In this document: positions 1-5,862 of the stretch, one piece after another
Layout: the number at the start of each line of letters is the position of its first letter
Numbering within the stretch: the stretch's first letter is position 1
Assembly (NCBI GenBank): GCA_019416265.1
Contig: DXXQ01000227.1
Span: 1-13,535 of the forward strand
Direction: 5' to 3'
Origin: Clostridiales bacterium
GTDB taxonomy: Bacteria; Bacillota; Clostridia; Lachnospirales; Lachnospiraceae
DNA: 13,535 bases
Made by a program: the position numbers and the translations under genes
Notes under the pieces: generated by a model
What the model saw: only the letters and a program-made list of their open reading frames with translations
Database searches by the model: none
What the model was told of the DNA's origin: nothing

Positions 1-563
1 ACATATGCCTCTGGAAACTGTTTGAACTCTGATGGACTTCTTTCGAACAAAATAATTGTGTAAACATTTTTCATATCTTTATACGCATTTTTATGTGTAT
101 CGTTTCCCCTGATCCTCTTATATTGTCTCAGCAGCAGATCTGCCGAATAACAGGCGCTTCTCTCCCCGGGAAAGCGATACCCTATTTTCTGCACTTCCAC
201 ATTGCAAAGGCTTCCATCCTCCAGACGTACCAAAATATCCATGATCAGAAGACTGCTTTCATCTGCGATTCTGGAACTGTCATTCGGCAGAACACTCTCT
301 ATCCTGACCTTCTGCCCCAACAGCAGGCTTAAAAACTCATTCAACCGTTCCGGCACATTCTCCGGGTTCATAATCTCCTTGAAAAAAGAATCATATAAAA
401 GCTTTACTCCCCGCACTCCGGTGCAAAAATCAAGAAACTCTCCCTGTTGTGTTTCCGTCCACTGGCTGAACATCTTCTTTAAATGACTTTTACTGGCGAT
501 TTCTTCCAAAATCTCTTCACGGCTTTTTATCATTGGAAAATATTGTCTCAGACTACCTGCCAT
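1..563 (-). CDS. PD-(D/E)XK nuclease / Rpn-family putative transposase, 3' end outside window
   Basis: The frame is open from ATG at 563 to the window edge (187 residues, no stop), so this is the N-terminal part of a longer protein. An AGGGAGG ribosome site at 572-578 supports the start. Visible features fit the Rpn recombination-promoting nuclease / PDDEXK transposase family common in Clostridia. An N-terminal region with LLYDSFFKEIM (about residues 55-65) is followed by the nuclease core: D109 in MDILV, then E123-V-Q125 (the D...ExQ variant of D...ExK), then a helix with ADLLLRQY (141-148). Known members are DNA endonucleases that promote RecA-independent recombination; many clostridial copies are multi-copy and of unknown role. 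The family call is fairly sure, the function is not. It is the last gene on this strand and is separated from its neighbour by 283 bases. Confidence 0.8.
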   Translation of the reverse strand, partial: MAGSLRQYFPMIKSREEILEEIASKSHLKKMFSQWTETQQGEFLDFCTGVRGVKLLYDSFFKEIMNPENVPERLNEFLSLLLGQKVRIESVLPNDSSRIADESSLLIMDILVRLEDGSLCNVEVQKIGYRFPGERSACYSADLLLRQYKRIRGNDTHKNAYKDMKNVYTIILFERSPSEFKQFPEAY

Positions 564-846
564 CCTTTATACCTCCCTGTTATGCTATTTTTCCTTCATT
601 CTGAAAATCGCCTGGAATTCAGGCAATGAAATGCTGTTGTCCACATTCAGAAATGTTATATACACTGATTACTGTTCGATATATTTACTTTAGCATAAAC
701 AGGTATAAAAAACAAACAGATTCGTGCGACAAATTTCGACATCTATTCCCATTGCTATTATCCTTTTCGATTAAAGCAACGTAATCTCAGTCCTTCTCAC
801 AGCAAATCTGTTTGTCTTTATTTTTTCCAATTCCATACGCATCATA
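564..846. other. 283-base intergenic stretch before the nuclease gene
   Basis: No convincing gene is present. It contains a candidate minus-strand promoter (687-715) and, in the presumed leader, a perfect GCCTG-gaatt-CAGGC inverted repeat at 610-624. No clear terminator follows the GNAT gene that stops at 847. Confidence 0.5.
687..715 (-). promoter_or_regulatory. Candidate sigma-A promoter for the Rpn-like nuclease
   Basis: On the minus strand, TTGTTT (710-715) and TAAAGT (687-692) are separated by 17 bases, with TGC before the -10 giving an extended -10. The expected start near 680 leaves a leader of about 115 bases before the ATG at 563. Neither hexamer is perfect. Confidence 0.4.
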
Positions 847-1422
847 TTAGCGCTTCAAAATAGACGCTCCTAACTCCCGGTGCTTTTTCCTCTCCCATTC
901 CTTTTTTGTAAGGCAGTTCACATGTCCTGTACGTTTTTCCTGAAGTAAAGGCACATGGACACCATGGGTTGTCCACTGATATTGAAAGCCGCATTTTTCC
1001 TGAACGCGCTTCGACTTTTCGTTTCCATCGTAGTACGCGCACCAAACCTTTTTCATTTCCATATCTTCAAAGGCATGGCGCAGCAGTTCTTCTGCCGCCT
1101 CCGGCATGATACCCCTTCCCCAGTAAGGTACACCGAGCCAGTATCCAAGCTCACACTCATCCTCTTTTTCTGTCAAATCTGTTTGTGTTCCCATTTTCAG
1201 GGCAATATTTCCAACGGGAAGATTTGTTTCCTTCCATACTACCGCATAGGTTTCAGGAACAGAAAGCACATTTTTGATAATCGCTTTGCTTTCTTCTTCG
1301 CTTGTGTGCGGTCTCCATCCGCAAATCGGTCCTACCAGCGGATCTTTTGCATATTTATAACATTCCTCTGCATCCGATTCTTCCCATGGCCGGAGAATCA
1401 GTCTCTTAGTTTCCAAAATCAT
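847..1422 (-). CDS. GNAT N-acetyltransferase, RimJ/RimL type
   Basis: A 191-residue protein that starts at ATG 1422 behind a strong GGAGGAG site. The N-terminus (ETKRLILRPW, residues 4-13) is the classic opening of RimJ/RimL-like GNATs. The acetyl-CoA pyrophosphate-binding motif is ELGYWLGVPYWGRGIMPEA (91-109), and the motif-B region is GNEKSKRVQEKCGF (133-146). The C-terminal extension (PLLQEKR...LTKKEW) is common in uncharacterised Firmicutes members. It should transfer acetyl from acetyl-CoA to an amine, but the substrate (protein N-terminus, drug or metabolite) cannot be told from sequence. It lies just downstream of the phosphorylase remnant and may be read from the upstream operon, since no good promoter is seen between them. 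Confidence 0.85.
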   Translation of the reverse strand: MILETKRLILRPWEESDAEECYKYAKDPLVGPICGWRPHTSEEESKAIIKNVLSVPETYAVVWKETNLPVGNIALKMGTQTDLTEKEDECELGYWLGVPYWGRGIMPEAAEELLRHAFEDMEMKKVWCAYYDGNEKSKRVQEKCGFQYQWTTHGVHVPLLQEKRTGHVNCLTKKEWERKKHRELGASILKR

Positions 1423-1467
1423 GTTTCTGCTCCTCCTTTTTTATCCTGTATCACTTTAGCAGACTTT

Positions 1468-1679
1468 TTACATAATATGTATGATATCCATGCATATGCC
1501 CATGGCTATTTCGAAAGAATCCTCTCCAAATCCTCTTTCTCTGTAATCCTCCACATTTGCCAATGTATCAGCAGTAAATAATATCTGCCCAAAACAAATG
1601 CCGCGAAACTGAGCACAGGCTGCAAGAGATGCACATTCCATCTCTACCACCGTGCATCCTTCCTCTATGCTTATCCCTA
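1468..1679 (-). pseudogene. 3' remnant of a nucleoside phosphorylase gene
   Basis: The roughly 70 codons ending at TAA 1468 encode the C-terminal end of a nucleoside (uridine/purine) phosphorylase. EEGC-TVVEMECASLAACAQFRG carries the VEMEC motif that in this family contacts the ribose of the nucleoside. It is followed by GQILFTADTLANVEDY and a final helix. The N-terminal two thirds, including the phosphate-binding site, are missing. Similarity fades at about 1662-1680, where the frame runs into the 3' end of the hydrolase gene (stop TAG at 1677-1679). A GTG at 1650 has an SD-like AGGAAGG nearby, but a product from there would have no complete active site. I read this as a deletion relic. Confidence 0.75.
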
Positions 1680-2234
1680 CAGATAATTCTCTGTGATTTC
1701 CATAACCCCCTTCAGGATACTGATATCCTTTACCGGATTTCCTGTCTCCAGAGAGTGATTTCCCTCTTCTGTTAAATACAGAGGAAGATTTCTTCTTTTA
1801 CATTCTTCCGTTACTTCTGCGGTATCTGCCAGAGGGTCTTTTGTTCCATGAAAAACAATGCCCTTATCTCCCATCACCTGAAAGCTTTCTGCAACAGGTG
1901 TATAAAAAATATGGTCAGCACAAAGCTTCCACTCTCTGTCAATGGATGCCGCCACTGCAGTTCCAATACTCTTTGATACAAATACCACCCTGTCAAAATC
2001 TTGAAATTTCACTTTTTTCAACTGTTCCTTCGCTCGAATGATCGCGGCGTTTACTACTTCATCCCATACAGGAGCTTCATTTTTTTCTTTCGCCATTGGC
2101 AGTTCCCCGTATATAATGCACAAAGCTTCATACCCTTTTGCCGCAGCTATTTTTCTGCTGTAATAAAAAAGAGGTTTGTCTGTGTGATATCCTGTTCCCG
2201 GAAAAAATACTGCAAGTTTTCTTTTCTGTGACAT
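1677..2234 (-). CDS. Small alpha/beta-hydrolase family protein
   Basis: A 185-residue protein from ATG 2234, with a GAGGAGGG site a few bases upstream. It opens with a beta strand and FFPGTGYHTDKPL (10-22), resembling an oxyanion-loop region. The nucleophile elbow is SKSIG (87-91) with S89 as likely nucleophile, an S instead of the usual first G. D133 (HGTKDPLAD) and H160 (EEGNHSLET) complete a Ser-Asp-His triad in the right order. No signal peptide or membrane segment is seen, so it is cytoplasmic. The reaction is unknown; an esterase or peptidase-like activity on a small molecule is plausible. It begins 38 bases after the upstream GNAT gene and is probably co-transcribed with it. Confidence 0.75.
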   Translation of the reverse strand: MSQKRKLAVFFPGTGYHTDKPLFYYSRKIAAAKGYEALCIIYGELPMAKEKNEAPVWDEVVNAAIIRAKEQLKKVKFQDFDRVVFVSKSIGTAVAASIDREWKLCADHIFYTPVAESFQVMGDKGIVFHGTKDPLADTAEVTEECKRRNLPLYLTEEGNHSLETGNPVKDISILKGVMEITENYL

Positions 2235-2272
2235 ATAGCCCTCCTCTGTTTCTTATATCTGATAAGCAAAAA

Positions 2273-2719
2273 TCAAATCTCCTTGCTGAGATAAACCATA
2301 TCAATCAACTGAACACCCTCTTCAAAAATCGGGTGATCGTAGTTATCTGTAAAAAAGTTTTTTACGCGGTAAGCTTCCGCAAACCCGCACTTTTCATAAA
2401 AAGGAATTGTTAAAGGGCTGTCTCCTGTACCCACGCGCAGGATTTGACATTCTTTGCCGTATTCCTGCTCCACATATTCAATGAGTTTTCGTCCATAGCC
2501 CTGACGCTGAAATTGCGGTCTTGTGGCAATATTTTTTATTTCGGCTGCACCGTCTTCTTCTTTTGTGACCACACATTCCGCCGCCACACAGCCCTTTTCC
2601 TCCAGTACAAACATTCTGCCTCTGTGAAGATACCTCTCGATCATACTTTCCTGTTCATCGGCAAGAAAAAGCAGATCCCAATATTGTTTTTTATCCTCTT
2701 TTACTTCTCTGATCCTCAT
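2273..2719 (-). CDS. GNAT N-acetyltransferase (single small domain)
   Basis: A 148-residue protein that is a single GNAT domain. Strand beta4 leads into RPQFQRQGYGRKLIEYVE (67-84), with the Q/R-x-x-G-x-G/A acetyl-CoA loop QRQGYG (71-76). FYEKCGF (107-113) is the motif-B tail. The start ATG 2719 lies 17 bases after the preceding GNAT gene's stop. Its likely ribosome site (AGAGGT) overlaps that TAG stop, with a long spacing of about 13 bases, so translation may be coupled to the upstream gene. The substrate is unknown. It differs clearly from the two RimJ/RimL-type GNATs nearby, so this is not a simple tandem duplication. Confidence 0.85.
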   Translation of the reverse strand: MRIREVKEDKKQYWDLLFLADEQESMIERYLHRGRMFVLEEKGCVAAECVVTKEEDGAAEIKNIATRPQFQRQGYGRKLIEYVEQEYGKECQILRVGTGDSPLTIPFYEKCGFAEAYRVKNFFTDNYDHPIFEEGVQLIDMVYLSKEI

Positions 2720-2736
2720 TTCTGTCTGACATACCT

Positions 2737-3237
2737 CTATTTTGTTTTCCCGTAAACACAGAGATTCCAGATTTTCCCCTCTTTAAAAACCGCTTTTTTC
2801 AGAATCCCTTCCAGCTCAAATCCATTCTTCTCCAGAATTCTCCTCGACGCTGCATTTGGCTCATATACCTGTCCGGTGATTCGCACAATATCCAGCTCCT
2901 TAAAAGCAATTTCACAAATCCGGCGTACAGCTTCGGACATAATTCCTCTTGACCACATTCTTGGCAGCAGCAGATAACCTAACTCTGCATCTTTGACGAA
3001 AACGTCTTCCTTTTGTTCAACTGTAATGTTTCCAACAATTTCTCCATCAACTCTGACGGAACGAAATATGCCGTTTTTTCCCTCCTTCTCAGAAACCATA
3101 TTCAGCCACCAATCGGCATTTTCTTCCGTATAAGGATATGGCAGACGATTGGAGAGATAGGTTCTGTCTGTTTCATTACAAATTCGCATCAAATCATAAG
3201 CGTCTTCTTTTTTCCACTTTTCTAATGTAATTTCCAT
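2737..3237 (-). CDS. GNAT N-acetyltransferase, RimJ/RimL type
   Basis: A 166-residue protein from ATG 3237 with GGAGG seven bases upstream. The order of elements is that of RimJ/RimL-like acetyltransferases: an N-terminal LEKWKKEDAYDL stretch, AELGYLLLPRMWSRGIMSEA (84-103) as the acetyl-CoA-binding motif A, and EPNAASRRILEKNGFELEG (126-144) as motif B. YPYTEENADWWL (34-45) is typical of the subfamily. It is the first gene of a short operon (GNAT, GNAT, hydrolase) behind a candidate extended -10 promoter at 3308-3334. The acceptor is not predictable; alternatives are ribosomal-protein acetylation or detoxification of an amine compound. Confidence 0.85.
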   Translation of the reverse strand: MEITLEKWKKEDAYDLMRICNETDRTYLSNRLPYPYTEENADWWLNMVSEKEGKNGIFRSVRVDGEIVGNITVEQKEDVFVKDAELGYLLLPRMWSRGIMSEAVRRICEIAFKELDIVRITGQVYEPNAASRRILEKNGFELEGILKKAVFKEGKIWNLCVYGKTK

Positions 3238-3307
3238 TCCTCTTCCTCCATACTATTCAAGAGGCTGTTCCAATGTAGTAAACTCCTTCTCCTCTGATTT
3301 TCTCTCT

Positions 3308-3334
3308 ATTTTAACAGATTTTTCTGTTTTTCAA
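3308..3334 (-). promoter_or_regulatory. Candidate promoter with an embedded inverted repeat, GNAT-hydrolase operon
   Basis: On the minus strand, TAAAAT (3308-3313) is preceded by TGT, an extended -10. A TTGAAA (3329-3334) lies 15 bases upstream; the short spacing suggests the extended -10 does most of the work. The spacer is a perfect inverted repeat, AACAGA-tttt-TCTGTT (3313-3328), which overlaps the first base of the -10 and could be an operator. The upstream neighbour is an XRE regulator. Confidence 0.45.
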
Positions 3335-3347
3335 GAAAAATATTCTA

Positions 3348-3773
3348 TTATTCCAGATATTTCAGCATTTCTTTCTCTCTTTTTGACTGTAAGTACCATC
3401 CACCCAAGATCAGACAAACGGCCACCCCGATGATAATGCTTCTTCTCACAGAATCCGGAGCATACAGGCAGGACACAAGGGCTCCCACTCCCGCTCCTGT
3501 TCCCATAGTCTCAAATTTGCGTAATCTGATCAGTCTTCCCCTCATTCTTTCCTTATCAATTTTTTTTACCATCTCTGCATCCTCCTTTATCAGTTTGTCC
3601 AGTGAAATTGAAAATTGATTGCTGATTTCTACAAGTGTTCCCAGGTCAGGATAGCTTTTTTCATTCTCCCAGTTGGATACCGTCTGTCTTGTAACATGAA
3701 ATAGCTGTGCGAATTCTTCCTGAGTCAGATTTCTTTCCTTTCGAATGTTTAAAATTGTTTTCCCTAAATTCAT
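3348..3773 (-). CDS. XRE-family transcriptional regulator with a C-terminal membrane segment
   Basis: A 141-residue protein. Residues 4-61 form a Cro/CI-type helix-turn-helix: LTQEEFAQLFHVTRQTVSNWENEKSYPDL, given here in pieces as LTQEEFAQLFHV (16-27) and TRQTVSNWENEKSYPDL (28-44), the recognition helix being around TRQTVSNWE. A charged linker (62-88) follows, then a hydrophobic stretch with Gly/Ala (about 90-104) and a convincing membrane helix, SIIIGVAVCLILGGWYL (112-128), ending in a positive tail. HTH plus C-terminal membrane helices is a recurring clostridial regulator layout; the signal sensed is unknown. The gene precedes the GNAT operon and may control it or itself. Start ATG 3773 has only a weak purine-rich ribosome site. 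Confidence 0.85.
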   Translation of the reverse strand: MNLGKTILNIRKERNLTQEEFAQLFHVTRQTVSNWENEKSYPDLGTLVEISNQFSISLDKLIKEDAEMVKKIDKERMRGRLIRLRKFETMGTGAGVGALVSCLYAPDSVRRSIIIGVAVCLILGGWYLQSKREKEMLKYLE

Positions 3774-3802
3774 ACGCCTGACTTTCCTTTCTATTTTTTC
3801 TT

Positions 3803-3831
3803 ATTATCCATAAATCTCTTTCAAAAGTAAA
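3803..3831 (-). promoter_or_regulatory. Candidate promoter of the XRE regulator
   Basis: On the minus strand, TTTACT (3826-3831) and GATAAT (3803-3808) lie 17 bases apart. The start would fall near 3796, giving a short leader of about 20 bases before ATG 3773. It sits downstream of the pepP terminator, so the regulator needs its own promoter. Confidence 0.35.
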
Positions 3832-3926
3832 GCAATTCCCTCTTTCTCACCGGAAATAACGCCGCAAAGATTCTTTGCCATCTGTTTTCTGCAAAAAATG
3901 TTTAGAAAACACCCCCTACATAAAGG

Positions 3927-3963
3927 AAAACCGGCCTTCACGTATTTCCCCATGAAGACCGGT
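3927..3963 (-). terminator. Rho-independent terminator after pepP
   Basis: An 11-base stem (3930-3940 with 3953-3963) has a 12-base loop. In the minus-strand RNA every position pairs, counting one G-U, and TTTT follows. It begins 17 bases after the pepP stop codon. In the plus direction there is one C-A mismatch but also a T-run, so weak bidirectional action is possible. Confidence 0.85.
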
Positions 3964-3979
3964 CTTTTTCTTTTCTGTA

Positions 3980-5770
3980 TCAGATTGCTCTTGTAGCTTC
4001 TTTCAGCCACTCTTTCTCCTCTTCTTCCAGATATGGAGAAATTTTCTCATAAACTTCTTTATGATAATCGTTGAGAAGTCTGCGCTCTGTCTCATTCATC
4101 TGTTCCGGAATGATTCCGTCAAGGTCGAAAGGAACCATTGTCAGATGCTCGAAGCACATAAACTGTCCCCAATGATTCTTTTCTGCTTTCTTGCAGACAA
4201 TAAGGTTTTCGTGGCGGATTCCGTATTCTCCTTCCACATAGTAACCCGGCTCATCAGAAGTGATCATACCTTCCTCAAAAACAGAACTGTCATTTCTTTC
4301 CGGCACCATTCTCCAGCGGAAACCATTTGGTCCCTCATGGACATTGAGGTAGTAACCTACTCCGTGACCTGTTCCGTGGTTAAAGTCTTCTCCCATCTCC
4401 CAGAGGGGCTGGCGGGCAAGATAATCCAGGTTCAGACCGCGGCAGCCATAACGGAATTTGGCAGCAGCCAGGTTCAAAGTACCACGGAGCACCGCTGTAA
4501 AGAACTTCTTCTGCTCCTCTGTAACAGGACCCATGACAATGGTTCTTGTAATATCTGTAGTACCCTCCAGATACTGTCCGCCTGTATCTGCAAGGAGAAG
4601 TCCCTTAGGCTCGATGGCAACATCTGTCTCCGGGGTTGCGGAATAATGATTCATTGCAGCATGTTCTCCATAGGAAATAATAGGGTCAAAGCTGTTTCCC
4701 ATGAAGTTTTCCTGCTGAGCGCGAAGTCCGTTCAGATATTCACCTGCACTGATTTCTGTCATGGGGATCTTACCCACATTCTTTTTCAGCCAGTAAATAA
4801 ATTTCGTCACAGCAACACCGTCGCGGATGTGTGCAATTTTTTCATTTTCCACTTCCACAGGAGTCTTGATCGCTTTTGGAAGGAAGGTAAGATTCTCCTG
4901 GTCAAGGATCACTGCTTCAGACGGAATACTGTTTACCAGACGGCTGTTCACCTTATTTCTGCAAAGAAGAACCTTTTTGCCGGCCTCAATCTCTGTACAC
5001 CAGGAATAAATATCATTGTATGGAAGAATTTTCACGCCGTCTTCTCCAAGAGCTGCCAGAACCTCCCGGGAAAAAGCTTTTTCATTTGCAAAAAGGAGCA
5101 CCTCGTCCAGGCTCATCACAAGATATGAAAGAACAACCGGATTACAGGGAATGTCTCCGCCTCGGATATTTAAAAGCCATGCAATGTCATCCAGGGAGGT
5201 CAGCACAAATAAATCTGCTTCCTTTTCTTTCATGGCATCCCTCATCTCTTTTAACTTGTCCTCACGGGATTTGCCCGTCCATTTCACATCCAGTTCTTTT
5301 ACCGGCTCACAGGAAAGCTCCGGACGATCGTTCCAGATTTCTCCCACAAGGTCTTCGTCACGAAGGATAGATACCCCGTTTTTTCCAAGGATTTCCGTAA
5401 GCTCATCTGCCTCTTTTGCGCTGACTGTTCTCCCGTCAAAGCCTAATTTCTGGCCGTCTTTCAGTGTCTTTTCCAGGAATTCATGAACTGTGGGAACCTC
5501 AGGCTCTCCCATTTTGAAAAGTTCAACGCCGCTTCCTGCAATCTGTCTTTCAGCCTGAATAAAATAGCGGCCGTCTGTCCATAATCCGGCCATATCCTGC
5601 ATCACAACAGCAGTACCTGCAGAGCCTGTAAAGCCTGTAATATATTTTCTGCATTTAAAATAATCGCCTACATACTCTGATGCGTGAAAGTCATCTGTAG
5701 GAATTAAATAGGCATCGATGCCCTTTTCTTTCATAAGCGCACGGAGCGCTTTGATTCTGTCTTTTACCAT
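3980..5770 (-). CDS. pepP: Xaa-Pro aminopeptidase (aminopeptidase P, M24 family)
   Basis: A 596-residue cytoplasmic metallopeptidase that removes the N-terminal residue from peptides with proline in position 2. The layout is that of long APP1-type enzymes: a creatinase-type N domain (about 1-150), a second such domain (about 165-300), the M24 pita-bread catalytic domain (about 310-530) and a C-terminal cap. All five metal ligands are present: D395 (ADTGG), D406 (TTDITR), H469 (GTGHGVGY), E507 (SDEPGYY) and E521 (RHENLI). ATG 5770 (MVKDRIKAL) is chosen because GAGGAG lies just upstream. An in-frame ATG at 5809 would put the start inside the preceding terminator hairpin. Its place after a peptide transporter suggests it trims imported proline-containing peptides. 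Confidence 0.93.
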   Translation of the reverse strand: MVKDRIKALRALMKEKGIDAYLIPTDDFHASEYVGDYFKCRKYITGFTGSAGTAVVMQDMAGLWTDGRYFIQAERQIAGSGVELFKMGEPEVPTVHEFLEKTLKDGQKLGFDGRTVSAKEADELTEILGKNGVSILRDEDLVGEIWNDRPELSCEPVKELDVKWTGKSREDKLKEMRDAMKEKEADLFVLTSLDDIAWLLNIRGGDIPCNPVVLSYLVMSLDEVLLFANEKAFSREVLAALGEDGVKILPYNDIYSWCTEIEAGKKVLLCRNKVNSRLVNSIPSEAVILDQENLTFLPKAIKTPVEVENEKIAHIRDGVAVTKFIYWLKKNVGKIPMTEISAGEYLNGLRAQQENFMGNSFDPIISYGEHAAMNHYSATPETDVAIEPKGLLLADTGGQYLEGTTDITRTIVMGPVTEEQKKFFTAVLRGTLNLAAAKFRYGCRGLNLDYLARQPLWEMGEDFNHGTGHGVGYYLNVHEGPNGFRWRMVPERNDSSVFEEGMITSDEPGYYVEGEYGIRHENLIVCKKAEKNHWGQFMCFEHLTMVPFDLDGIIPEQMNETERRLLNDYHKEVYEKISPYLEEEEKEWLKEATRAI

Positions 5771-5789
5771 GGTGAATCTCCTCATTCCC

Positions 5790-5824
5790 AAAAAGAGCAT
5801 CCCCTTCAAAAGGCGATGCTCTTT
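5790..5824 (-). terminator. Terminator hairpin between the SBP gene and pepP
   Basis: AAAGAGCATC (5792-5801) pairs with GATGCTCTTT (5815-5824). An inner CCTT/AAGG (5803-5806 with 5810-5813) pairs across one mismatch. On the minus strand the stem runs into TTTTT and ends only about 20 bases before the pepP start codon. Confidence 0.8.
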
Positions 5825-5829
5825 CTGTT

Positions 5830-5859
5830 TATTTAATTCTTCGTTTTCTCAAAATCCAA
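5830..5859 (-). promoter_or_regulatory. Weak candidate promoter for pepP
   Basis: TTGGAT (5854-5859) and TAAATA (5830-5835) on the minus strand are 18 bases apart. A start near 5823 would make the terminator-like hairpin the first element of the pepP leader. This is speculative, because no better site exists in the short gap. Confidence 0.2.
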
Positions 5860-5862
5860 AAA

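Noticed and set aside
121..550. Ten-base direct repeat TATTGTCTCA at 121-130 and 541-550
   Set aside because: Both copies encode LRQY within the nuclease gene. A ten-base match without flanking similarity is likely chance.
774..846. 24-codon minus-strand frame (MMRMELEKIKTNR...) just after the first GNAT gene
   Set aside because: It vaguely resembles a GNAT start (ExxKTxR), but it stops after 24 codons, has no ribosome site and shows no continuing homology downstream.
3804..4010. 68-codon minus-strand frame between pepP and the XRE gene
   Set aside because: It starts inside the pepP 3' end and reads through the terminator hairpin. An inner ATG (25 codons, MAKNLCGVIS...) has no good ribosome site and overlaps the XRE promoter.
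4061..5128. Long plus-strand open frame (355 codons) inside pepP
   Set aside because: It lies antisense to a gene with all catalytic residues intact. Its translation has no recognisable domain and is rich in His/Ser/Phe runs, as expected from a reversed coding strand.
5771..5809. Upstream in-frame start for pepP at 5809
   Set aside because: This start lies within the terminator hairpin and has no ribosome site. ATG 5770 has GAGGAG and matches the family N-terminus.
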